NCBI GenBank assembly: GCA_000508865.1
Contig: BAHP02000047.1
Coordinates: 1 to 36,453, forward strand
Direction of reading: 5' to 3'
DNA from: Clostridiales bacterium VE202-01
GTDB lineage: Bacteria > Bacillota_I > Bacilli_A > Erysipelotrichales > Coprobacillaceae
DNA: 36,453 bases
A model generated the notes under the pieces. That model saw nothing but the letters and a program-made list of their open reading frames with translations. It made no database searches and was not told the DNA's origin. Made by a program: the position numbers and the translations under genes. Numbering within the stretch: the first letter of the stretch is position 1; each line of letters opens with the position of its first letter. Below are positions 26,646-34,705 of this stretch, in pieces.

Positions 26646-28308
26646 AATTGAAAATATTGATCTTGCTTATGACCAGACATTGATCAAAGATGGTCGATTA
26701 TTATTAAATGAAGGACAAATTACTGTGCTTAGCGGAAATAGCGGCTGTGGTAAAACCACATTACTATACTTAGTTGGCTTAATTAATACTAATTGGCAAT
26801 GTGATTATTATTTCTATGATAAAAAAATTAATTTACGAGCTGAGCAGAATAACAGTTTATTAAGAAGATATTATATTAGTAATATTCTCCAAGAATTTGA
26901 TTTACTTGATGATCTTAGAATAGATGAAGCACTTAAATCATTATCTTTATTAGCAAACCAAAAATACGATCCTGATGAAATTACAAATTTACTTTTACAA
27001 CTTGATCTCGATATAAACTTAAATACTCTTATAAAAAATCTTTCTACTGGGCAAAAACAACGTCTTAATCTTTTATTTGCCCTAATAAAAAAACCAAAAT
27101 TATTAATTCTTGATGAACCAACAAGTGCTCTTGATAAAGAAAATACTAAACTTTTTATCAAGATTCTAAAAGAAATCACAATTAAAAATAATTTAATTGT
27201 AGTTATTGCCAGTCATGATCAACAGATAATCGATAATGGTGATGTAGTTTACCAAATTCAAGATCAACAATTAAAATATCTTAATCATGTTAATGAAGTC
27301 CCCTCTACTTTAAGTTATCAGAATGGATCAATTATTCCCTTTTTAAAAAATTACATTATTAATCACTTAAAAAGTAAACAATGTATGATCCTTTTACTTA
27401 CAATTACATTGATTATTAATATTTGTATAATTTTCCAAACATATTTTGAATCCATACAAAATAAACAGTTAGAAAATATTATTTTAATGGGCGGTAATGA
27501 GTGTCTTTTAACAAAATCAGATAATTCTAAAATAAATAATTCTGAATTATTAAAATTTAAGAAACAGTATCGTTATTTAAAAGCTTATCCCTATACTAAA
27601 ATAAAAACAACGCTCGAAGATAATACCACCGTTACTTTGATTCCCTATTTTCCTGAACAAGATAGATTTACTGATGGTTTCTACGCCATATCTAAAGTAT
27701 ATGATAAAATGAAGGATAAAAAATTTTTCACAGTTAATGTCTATAACAAAACAATTGTTATTAACAGTTTAAAAAATTATCAATTTTCCCAAGATAAAAT
27801 CATTTATATAGATTATAAACTTATTAATGAATATTTGACAGATAGTCAATATCTGCTTATCTTTTCAACCCCCGAAGATGTCTTAACTTTTTGTAATAAT
27901 ACCTCTTATACATCCTCGCCAGTATTAAATAATTTAGATAGTTTAATGCATCATTATCATAGTACTGGTATTTATTTAAATTTGATTTTAGGTTTAATTT
28001 ATGCCCTTTCAACAGTATTATCATACATTATTCAGTTTCAACTGCTTTATCACACTCAAAAAAGATTAACTTTATTTAAAGTACACGGTTTATCAATTAA
28101 ACAATCTAATTTAATCCATATAATTATTTTATTTTTACAATATTTATCAATTACCATAATATCATTATTTATTTTGTCTTTCTTTACTAACCTTTTAAAT
28201 TCATTATTAAAAATTTGTATTTGTCTTATCATTACAATAATAATTCCCCATATTTTTATAATTTATAAATTGACTAATAAAAAAATAATAGCCACAATAA
28301 GAAACTAA
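26638..28308 (+). CDS. ABC transporter ATPase-permease fusion 2 (MacB/FtsX type)
   Basis: Same architecture as the preceding gene: Walker A GNSGCGKTT, signature LSTGQKQRLN, Walker B LLILDEPTSALD, H-loop IASHDQ; then a membrane helix near residue 245, an outside domain of about 170 residues, and three helices. At 556 residues its outside domain is shorter than in fusion 1. Both ATPases keep the catalytic Glu. The ATG overlaps the upstream stop (ATGATTAA), so the two probably form one heterodimeric transporter. A bidirectional terminator ends the unit. Confidence 0.85.
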   Translation: MIKIENIDLAYDQTLIKDGRLLLNEGQITVLSGNSGCGKTTLLYLVGLINTNWQCDYYFYDKKINLRAEQNNSLLRRYYISNILQEFDLLDDLRIDEALKSLSLLANQKYDPDEITNLLLQLDLDINLNTLIKNLSTGQKQRLNLLFALIKKPKLLILDEPTSALDKENTKLFIKILKEITIKNNLIVVIASHDQQIIDNGDVVYQIQDQQLKYLNHVNEVPSTLSYQNGSIIPFLKNYIINHLKSKQCMILLLTITLIINICIIFQTYFESIQNKQLENIILMGGNECLLTKSDNSKINNSELLKFKKQYRYLKAYPYTKIKTTLEDNTTVTLIPYFPEQDRFTDGFYAISKVYDKMKDKKFFTVNVYNKTIVINSLKNYQFSQDKIIYIDYKLINEYLTDSQYLLIFSTPEDVLTFCNNTSYTSSPVLNNLDSLMHHYHSTGIYLNLILGLIYALSTVLSYIIQFQLLYHTQKRLTLFKVHGLSIKQSNLIHIIILFLQYLSITIISLFILSFFTNLLNSLLKICICLIITIIIPHIFIIYKLTNKKIIATIRN

Positions 28309-28330
28309 AAAGACTCATTTCGAGTCTTTT
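28308..28330. terminator. Bidirectional terminator between convergent ABC genes
   Basis: AAAAGACTC (28308-28316), loop ATTTC, GAGTCTTTT (28322-28330). It serves the plus gene ending at 28308 and the minus gene ending at 28332. Confidence 0.85.
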
Positions 28331-28331
28331 A

Positions 28332-30107
28332 TTAATTATTTACAAACTGTGAATTATATAGTTTTTCATACACCCCCTGTTTAGCTAATAATTCCTCATG
28401 CGTTCCTTGTTCTACAATATCGCCATTGTTGATTACTAAAATTAAATCCGCACTTTTTATCGTTGATAAACGATGAGCGATAACAAAACTTGTTCTACCT
28501 TTCATAACTGTTTGCATTGCCTCTTGTAGCATTTTTTCTAAGCGAGTATCTACTGATGAGGTTGCCTCATCTAAAATTAAAATTTGAGGATCTTTTAAAA
28601 TAGCTCGCGCAATCGTCAATAACTGTTTTTCACCTTGAGAAATGTTATTTGCTTCTTCATTAATATATGCATTATAACCATCAGGTAAAGTTCGAATAAA
28701 ATGATGGACATTCGCCATTTTAGCTGCTTGGATTATTTCATCTTTACGGGCATCTAAACGACCATAGCGAATATTATCATAAATAGTTCCCGAATATAAC
28801 CAAGTATCTTGCAACACCATTCCAAACATTGCACGCAGTTCATTTCGTGGTAAATCTCGTATATCAATACCATCAATCTTGATACTACCGCCTTTAACAT
28901 CATAAAAACGTAATAATAGATTGATAATCGTTGTTTTACCAGCACCGGTTGGACCAACAATTGCTACCATTTGTCCTTTTTTTATTTGAACATTTAAATC
29001 TTTCATCAAATTTTCTTCATAATAACCAAATTGAACATGTTCAAAACTTACATTTCCCTGTACTTGATCAAGATGCTTAGGCAAATCAGCCTCTGGTACT
29101 TCTTCATTTTCATCAAGTAATTCAATAACTCTTCCTAAAGCGGCAAAAGCGGATTGAATTTGTGATGATAAACTAGAAATCTGTGATAAGGGATCATTGA
29201 TTTGCCAAATATAACGAATAAATGCTTGTAATTGCCCAACTTGAAATGTTCCTGTAATTACCTCAATCGTTCCAACTACAGCTATTGCTCCGATAGCTAA
29301 ATATGTAACTAATGAATTTAGTGGGGCAATAGTTGATGAAACAAATTGTGCTTTAAAAGCATTTGCTTTCAAGTTTTCATTAATACTTTCAAATTTTTCA
29401 ATCGATTCTATTTGTTGATTATATAATAGAATTTCATTATACCCCGTATACATTTCTGTTATCGCACTATTTAATTCACCTAAAGCATCCTGTTGATTCT
29501 TAAATAATTTTTGACTTTTTCCAACTATTAATTTTGTTACTAATAGCGATAAAGGAATAATCATCGTTCCAATCAATGCCATTTTAAAATTAAGCATATA
29601 CATCATACTCAACGCTAAAATAAGCGTTAATATCCCACTGACAATTTGTGTAAAACTTTGTTGTAAGGCATTCGAAATAGCATCGATATCATTTGTAATC
29701 CGACTTAAAACATCACCATAATGATGATTATCAAAATATCTTACTGGTAATTTACGAATTTTATTTTGTAAAGCATTACGAAGATCTTCCATTGTATGTT
29801 GAATTGCATTAGTTAAAAATACTGCTGATATCATTTGTGAAACAGTCTTGATAATGTAAATGATTGCTAGAGTGATGATTATTTTAATAATTATATCAAA
29901 ACTAATTGTTATATTTGTCAAGTTACTGCTTTTAGCTACATCACTAGCTAATTGCGTTGTTATTTTTCCTTCAAAAGATGGAGCTAAAGCAATCGAAATA
30001 TTAAAAGCAAAAATCATTATGATTGCAATAGCGAATTGCCATTTATAGGGTCTAATAAATGGTAAGAGCCCTTTTAAACTCTTTTTCAAACTATATTTAT
30101 TATTCAT
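28332..30107 (-). CDS. ABC multidrug exporter subunit, catalytic-site partner (LmrD/BmrD-like)
   Basis: A half-transporter of 591 residues: six membrane helices, then an ATPase with Walker A GPTGAGKTT, Walker B ILILDEATSSVD (catalytic Glu present) and H-loop VIAHRLST. The signature is the unusual ISQGEKQLL rather than LSGGQ. Together with the upstream subunit this fits an asymmetric heterodimer, where the odd signature faces the inactive site. It overlaps the upstream gene by 8 bases. Confidence 0.9.
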   Translation of the reverse strand: MNNKYSLKKSLKGLLPFIRPYKWQFAIAIIMIFAFNISIALAPSFEGKITTQLASDVAKSSNLTNITISFDIIIKIIITLAIIYIIKTVSQMISAVFLTNAIQHTMEDLRNALQNKIRKLPVRYFDNHHYGDVLSRITNDIDAISNALQQSFTQIVSGILTLILALSMMYMLNFKMALIGTMIIPLSLLVTKLIVGKSQKLFKNQQDALGELNSAITEMYTGYNEILLYNQQIESIEKFESINENLKANAFKAQFVSSTIAPLNSLVTYLAIGAIAVVGTIEVITGTFQVGQLQAFIRYIWQINDPLSQISSLSSQIQSAFAALGRVIELLDENEEVPEADLPKHLDQVQGNVSFEHVQFGYYEENLMKDLNVQIKKGQMVAIVGPTGAGKTTIINLLLRFYDVKGGSIKIDGIDIRDLPRNELRAMFGMVLQDTWLYSGTIYDNIRYGRLDARKDEIIQAAKMANVHHFIRTLPDGYNAYINEEANNISQGEKQLLTIARAILKDPQILILDEATSSVDTRLEKMLQEAMQTVMKGRTSFVIAHRLSTIKSADLILVINNGDIVEQGTHEELLAKQGVYEKLYNSQFVNN

Positions 30108-31830
30108 AATTTAATTCCTCCTCACTTAATTGAGAAGTTGCAATCTCATAGTAAATTTGACACTCTTTTAATAATTGATGATGTGTTCCTTGACCAACTA
30201 CTTTACCTTCATTTAAAACAATAATTTGATCAGCATCCATAATACTGGAAATTCTCTGAGCCACAACTAACATGATCGATTCACTCATTTCTTTTTTCAA
30301 TTCTTTTCTTAAAACCGCATCCGTTTTAAAATCCAAAGCCGAAAAGGAATCATCAAAAATATAAATTTGGGCTTTTCTCACTAATGCTCTAGCAATACTT
30401 AAACGTTGCTTTTGTCCTCCTGAAACATTAGTAGCACCTTCACTTATAAGCTCATTAAAACCATTTTCTTTGTCCATAATAAATGAATAAGCCTGAGCTA
30501 CTTTAGCTGCATGAATAACTTCCTCATCAGTAGCATCTTTTTTACCAAAGCGAATATTATCTGCAATACTACCACTAAAAAGTACTGCTTTTTGAGGAAT
30601 CACTCCTAATTTATCACGTAGTTGTAAAACATCATAATCTCGGATATCTTTTTCATTAATTTTTATCCTTCCTTTACTTACATCATAAAATCTTGGAATT
30701 AAGTTAACTAACGTACTTTTACCTGAACCTGTACTGCCAATAAATGCCACTACTTCTCCCTTTTTAGCTTTAAAAGACACATCATATAATACAGGTTCCT
30801 CTCCATCAGGATATGCAAAAGTAACATGATCAAATTCAATACTTACTTCATCATTAGACTTATCATCAACAGGATCATTTTTTATTGACGGCTCCAAATT
30901 AAATACTTCTTGAATCCGTTTTGCTGATACTTCAGCTCGTGGATACATCATAAAAACTGTACAAAAAAGCATAATTGAAAACATCGCATGAAATAAATAA
31001 TCCATAAAAGCAACAAGCTGACCGATTTCTAAAGAACCACTAGAAATCAGATGTGCTGCTACCCAATATATTGACATCCCCGCAATATTCATCAGCATAA
31101 AGAAAATTGGCTGGGTCATAATCATAATTTTAAATAATTTCTTTGAATATTTAGTGAAATGATAATTAGTTTCCACAAAACGTTTTTGTTCATACGAATC
31201 ATTGTTAAATGCCCTAATTACCCTGATTCCACTAAGATTTTCTCTAGAAATGCGATTTAAATCATCTAATGAACGCTGTTGATTTTCAGAAATAGGTTTA
31301 GTTATTTTCGCAACTAAAAAAACTCCTAAAATAATGATAGGAATCGTTGCAGCAATAATATACGATAAACGAAGCGATGCTTGAGCTGTCATAATAAAAC
31401 TAAAAATGAACATAATTGGCGTCATTAGTGCCGTTCTAAGTAATACATTTACGAACTGCTGTATTTGAAATGCATCGTTATTCGTTCTTGTAATCATTGA
31501 AGATGTTCCTATTTGATTAAATTCATTAGCTGTAAATTGTTGTACTTTTTTAAAAATATCATTTCTAATATCACGTGTAATTGAAGTTGAAATTTTAGCA
31601 CAGCAATATCCTAAAGCAATAGTTCCACCCACACCGATAAAAGAAACTAAAGCAATGCAGCCACCCATCATATAGATAAAGCTTGTGTCTTTATTAGTAA
31701 CTCCAATATCTATCATTGTTGCTACAATGGTCGGAATTCCTAATTCAACTAAAACAAATCCAAAAACTGAAACCACGTTAAAAAAGAACAGTAATTTATA
31801 GTTTTTTAAATATTTTAAGATTAATTTCAT
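30100..31830 (-). CDS. ABC multidrug exporter subunit with degenerate ATP site (LmrC/BmrC-like)
   Basis: A half-transporter of 576 residues with six membrane helices, Walker A GSTGSGKST and a normal signature VSGGQKQRLS. The Walker B end reads IFDDSFSALD (Asp in place of the catalytic Glu) and the H-loop reads VVAQRISS (Gln for His), so its own ATP site should be non-hydrolytic. These are the marks of the degenerate-site subunit in heterodimeric exporters. It is first gene of the pair and lies behind a MerR-type promoter divergent from a MerR regulator. Confidence 0.92.
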   Translation of the reverse strand: MKLILKYLKNYKLLFFFNVVSVFGFVLVELGIPTIVATMIDIGVTNKDTSFIYMMGGCIALVSFIGVGGTIALGYCCAKISTSITRDIRNDIFKKVQQFTANEFNQIGTSSMITRTNNDAFQIQQFVNVLLRTALMTPIMFIFSFIMTAQASLRLSYIIAATIPIIILGVFLVAKITKPISENQQRSLDDLNRISRENLSGIRVIRAFNNDSYEQKRFVETNYHFTKYSKKLFKIMIMTQPIFFMLMNIAGMSIYWVAAHLISSGSLEIGQLVAFMDYLFHAMFSIMLFCTVFMMYPRAEVSAKRIQEVFNLEPSIKNDPVDDKSNDEVSIEFDHVTFAYPDGEEPVLYDVSFKAKKGEVVAFIGSTGSGKSTLVNLIPRFYDVSKGRIKINEKDIRDYDVLQLRDKLGVIPQKAVLFSGSIADNIRFGKKDATDEEVIHAAKVAQAYSFIMDKENGFNELISEGATNVSGGQKQRLSIARALVRKAQIYIFDDSFSALDFKTDAVLRKELKKEMSESIMLVVAQRISSIMDADQIIVLNEGKVVGQGTHHQLLKECQIYYEIATSQLSEEELNYE

Positions 31831-31869
31831 TTCTTTCTCCTTTCATTGTATTGTGAAGCAACTAATTTA

Positions 31870-31900
31870 ATGATAAACTATAAGGTAACCTTATAGTCAA
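31870..31900 (-). promoter_or_regulatory. MerR-type promoter/operator of the exporter operon
   Basis: Minus strand TTGACT (31895-31900), a 19-base spacer, TATCAT (31870-31875). The spacer region holds a perfect dyad, CTATAAGGT and ACCTTATAG around one base (31878-31896). A 19-bp spacer with a dyad is the hallmark of promoters activated by MerR-family DNA twisting. Confidence 0.85.
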
Positions 31901-31913
31901 GGAGGATTAGTAA

Positions 31914-32735
31914 ATGAAAGAGAAATTATTAAGTTGTGGTACTTTTGCTAAAATATGTGGTGTTGAAAAACATGTTTTATTTCATTATGATAAAATAAAT
32001 CTTTTTAAGCCCATCTATGTTAATGATAAAGGATATCGCTATTATTCATATCGTCAATACGACACTTTTAAAGTAATCATAGCTTTAAAAACGCTTGGAA
32101 TGTCTTTAAAGGACATTCAGATCTACCTTGATAAACGTACTCCTGAATTATTTTTAGAACTATTGAAACAGCAGGAAAATAAATTAATCGAATATATTAA
32201 TGAAATGCAGCATATTCATGAGTTGATTAAAAGTTACCAAACATTTACTACTGATGCTTTAAATTCAAACTGTAATGAAATTAAAGTTGAATATTTTGAG
32301 GAGACTAAATTATTATTATCAGCAAATTTAGAAAACTCCAATTCTAAAAATTTTGCTTCATTTATGCATGATTATACAACCTTTATTGAAAATCATCACA
32401 TAATAACTGGTGAATTTGTTGGTTTGATGATGAAACTAGATAATATTCGTAATAATAATCTTAATAACTATTCTTATCTTTTTACTACTACAAATAATCC
32501 TTCGCAACAAGTTTTTGTTAAAAAGGCTGGTTATTATTTATGTGGATATCATCGCGGTAGTGAAGATAAGTTATATGATTTATATTTACAAATGTTACAA
32601 TACGCTAAAAACAATGGTATTAAGTTAGGTGAATTTGCATTTGAAGAGTATATTATTTCTGATATTTGTGAAAGATCTAAAGATAATTATTTAACTAGAA
32701 TTACAATTGAAATAATCACTACAAAAAATAAATGA
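31914..32735 (+). CDS. MerR-family regulator with GyrI-like ligand domain (BmrR-like)
   Basis: N-terminal MerR helix-turn-helix (SCGTFAKICGVEKHVLFHYD, then KGYRYYSYRQYD), a linking coiled coil (about residues 80-110) and a C-terminal effector domain similar to GyrI/BmrR that binds drugs. Length 273. GGAGG lies 8 bases before the ATG. The operator between it and the exporter suggests that it senses a compound and activates the divergent exporter genes. Confidence 0.9.
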   Translation: MKEKLLSCGTFAKICGVEKHVLFHYDKINLFKPIYVNDKGYRYYSYRQYDTFKVIIALKTLGMSLKDIQIYLDKRTPELFLELLKQQENKLIEYINEMQHIHELIKSYQTFTTDALNSNCNEIKVEYFEETKLLLSANLENSNSKNFASFMHDYTTFIENHHIITGEFVGLMMKLDNIRNNNLNNYSYLFTTTNNPSQQVFVKKAGYYLCGYHRGSEDKLYDLYLQMLQYAKNNGIKLGEFAFEEYIISDICERSKDNYLTRITIEIITTKNK

Positions 32736-32745
32736 TTCAATATAT

Positions 32746-32784
32746 AAAAAGCTGTAACTTTAAACAATAAAATCACAGCTTTTT
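32746..32784. terminator. Bidirectional terminator between merR and the Spx-like gene
   Basis: A 10-bp stem, AAAAAGCTGT (32746-32755) with ACAGCTTTTT (32775-32784), 19-base loop. It overlaps the 3' end of the convergent Spx-like gene. Confidence 0.8.
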
Positions 32785-33159
32785 ATCTTTTTCATTATTT
32801 TTTCTTTGATCACGCGGAATAAAAACTCTTATCTCTTCCTCATTATATCCAACTAGAAAATGATGTTCATCCAATACGATCGGTCTCTTTAATACTGAAG
32901 GATTAGTTTTGATAAAATCAATTAAGTCATTCATTTTCATACTATTAAGATCCAGCTTAGTTCCTTTAATAATTTTACTATTTTTAGAAATAATGTCATC
33001 TGTACCATTTTCACATCTTTCTAATATTTCTCTTATTTCAAAAACATGCAAATCTGATGAAAAGATATTTTTTTCAATAAAACTTAAATTATGCTCTTTT
33101 AACCATTTAACGACGTTACGTCCTGAGCGACTGCCTGGAGCTGTATATACTCTTATCAT
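32773..33159 (-). CDS. Spx/ArsC-family transcription factor lacking the CXXC redox switch
   Basis: Spx binds the alpha C-terminal domain of RNA polymerase in stress. The match over its length is clear: IEKNIFSSDL, NGTDDIIS, KRPIVLDE, LVGYNEEEIRVFIPR. The redox motif at positions 10-13 (Cys-X-X-Cys in Bacillus Spx) reads SRSG, so both cysteines are gone. The Gly in NGTDD (Gly52 in Spx, needed for polymerase contact) is kept. The ATG at 33159 (MIRVYTAPG) has GGAGG upstream; a GTG 12 bases earlier overlaps that site. Length 128. It may be a redox-blind regulator or act through another input. Confidence 0.85.
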   Translation of the reverse strand: MIRVYTAPGSRSGRNVVKWLKEHNLSFIEKNIFSSDLHVFEIREILERCENGTDDIISKNSKIIKGTKLDLNSMKMNDLIDFIKTNPSVLKRPIVLDEHHFLVGYNEEEIRVFIPRDQRKNNEKDKKL

Positions 33160-33179
33160 AATTTCCTCCACTTTAAAAT

Positions 33180-33199
33180 AAGGACTATAATTAGTCCTT
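33180..33199 (-). terminator. Terminator of the mnmG-rsmG-noc transcript
   Basis: AAGGACTA (33180-33187), loop TAAT, TAGTCCTT (33192-33199), followed on the minus strand by ATTTTA. It lies about 20 bases past the noc stop. Confidence 0.7.
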
Positions 33200-33221
33200 A
33201 ATATCTTTTCAATTTATATGT

Positions 33222-33992
33222 TTATTTCTTTACCCGTAATGTTATGATATATTCATCGTCATCTTCTTCAGTTTCACTGATGACTTCAATTCCTGATTTT
33301 TGAATCAACTCAGTTGCTTGGTTAATTGTATTAATTGCTATTTTAAAGTTTTGTGAGACCGCCTTAAGAGGTCCTTTTTTTGTTTTGGTTTTATTTTTTG
33401 GTGGTTTATTAACTAATAACTCAGTTTGTTTAACATTTAATGATTTCTTTATTACTTCTTGTAATACGCTATGCTGTTTTTCTTCATCTAAGGAAAGCAT
33501 TGCTCGGGCATGACGTTCAGTAATTTGTTTTGTCTTTAGTGCTTCTTTGACATCATCTGATAACTTTAATAGTCTTAATTTATTAGCAATCGTTGATTGT
33601 TTTTTCCCTACTTTGTTTGCCAGTTCTGTTTGATTCATATTGTATGTATCAATCAAAGTTTTATAAGCTTTTGCTTCTTCAATTGGCGAAAGATTTTCAC
33701 GTTGGATATTTTCAATTATTGCGTATGTATCGACTTGTTTATCATCTATATCTTTAATGATGCAGGGTATGGTTTTTAAGCCAGCTAATTTACATGCTCG
33801 AAAACGTCGTTCACCAGCTATTATTTGATAATTTCGATTATATTTACGGACAATAATAGGTTGAATCAAACCATTTTCCTTAATTGAAGTAGCTAATTCT
33901 TCGATTTTTTCATCATCAAATACTTTACGAGGTTGGTTTTCATTTGCCTCTATTTTATTTATATCAATTTGTTTATATACCTTCTCTAACAT
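33222..33992 (-). CDS. noc: Nucleoid occlusion protein Noc (ParB paralogue)
   Basis: CTP-binding DNA clamp that keeps the division ring away from the nucleoid. ParB-type N-domain: NENQPRKVFDDEKI, GERRFRACK, ENIQRENLSPIEEA, and an HTH at MNQTELANKVGKKQSTIANKL. Position after mnmG-rsmG is the diagnostic context for Noc rather than ParB, and a second ParB with its ParA lies at 8.6-10.3 kb. Length 256, somewhat short of Bacillus Noc. I found no exact Noc-binding sequence in the window. Confidence 0.85.
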   Translation of the reverse strand: MLEKVYKQIDINKIEANENQPRKVFDDEKIEELATSIKENGLIQPIIVRKYNRNYQIIAGERRFRACKLAGLKTIPCIIKDIDDKQVDTYAIIENIQRENLSPIEEAKAYKTLIDTYNMNQTELANKVGKKQSTIANKLRLLKLSDDVKEALKTKQITERHARAMLSLDEEKQHSVLQEVIKKSLNVKQTELLVNKPPKNKTKTKKGPLKAVSQNFKIAINTINQATELIQKSGIEVISETEEDDDEYIITLRVKK

Positions 33993-34000
33993 ATTCTCTC

Positions 34001-34702
34001 CTATAATGGTTGTTTTTTTATTTTAGCGAACATCCGAGGAAATTTATTAGGTGTTGTTTTTACTTTCTTTATAATTATATTACTACGATGATCATTATTA
34101 GTTAATGTAAAATCGACAATTTCTTCTACACTGCCACCTAAAATATCAATTCCTCTTTTCGCTTCTTGTAACTCTTCATCTGCCTTAAGTCCTTTTAACG
34201 CTAAAAAATATCCTCCTACTTTGACTAGCGGTAAACATAATTCATCTAAAATATTCAATCTTGCTACTGCTCTAGCCATTACGATATCACATTTTTCCCG
34301 ATTATCTTTGGCATAATCTTCAGCTCTAACACTGATTGCTTTACAATCAGTTAATGCTAATTCTTTAAATAAATGATTTAAAAATGTAATTCTTTTTGTC
34401 AATGAATCAACGATCGTGATTTTCAAATCAGGATAAATGATTTTTAAAGGAATACTTGGAAATCCAGCTCCAGCACCAACATCAACAATACTTTGATTAT
34501 TAAATTTAAAATCAAAAGCAATTGTTACTGAATCATAAAAATGTTTTAAATAAACACCCTCTTCATCAGTTATTGCTGTTAAGTTCATTTTTTCGTTCCA
34601 ATCTACTAATATCTTATAATATGACTCAAATTGTTTGATCTGTTTATTATTTAGAACAATTCCTTTATTTTCCAATAATTTTATAAAATCCTCTTTAGAC
34701 AT
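34001..34702 (-). CDS. rsmG: 16S rRNA (guanine-N7)-methyltransferase RsmG
   Basis: Methylates G527 of 16S rRNA using S-adenosylmethionine. The SAM-binding motif VDVGAGAGFPSIPLKI is near residue 73, and VMARAVARL and LKGLKADEEL follow. The 233-residue length is normal. It starts 3 bases after the mnmG stop and ends 8 bases before noc, so the three genes form one operon. Confidence 0.96.
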   Translation of the reverse strand: MSKEDFIKLLENKGIVLNNKQIKQFESYYKILVDWNEKMNLTAITDEEGVYLKHFYDSVTIAFDFKFNNQSIVDVGAGAGFPSIPLKIIYPDLKITIVDSLTKRITFLNHLFKELALTDCKAISVRAEDYAKDNREKCDIVMARAVARLNILDELCLPLVKVGGYFLALKGLKADEELQEAKRGIDILGGSVEEIVDFTLTNNDHRSNIIIKKVKTTPNKFPRMFAKIKKQPL

Positions 34703-34705
34703 ATC

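Noticed and set aside
29829..29844. GTGAAACA half-site of parS
   Set aside because: Only one half of the palindrome is present, inside an ABC transporter gene.
31567..31582. TCACGTG core resembling parS
   Set aside because: Only about 10 of 16 positions match, and it is inside the exporter coding sequence (reads TRDI); chance is likely.
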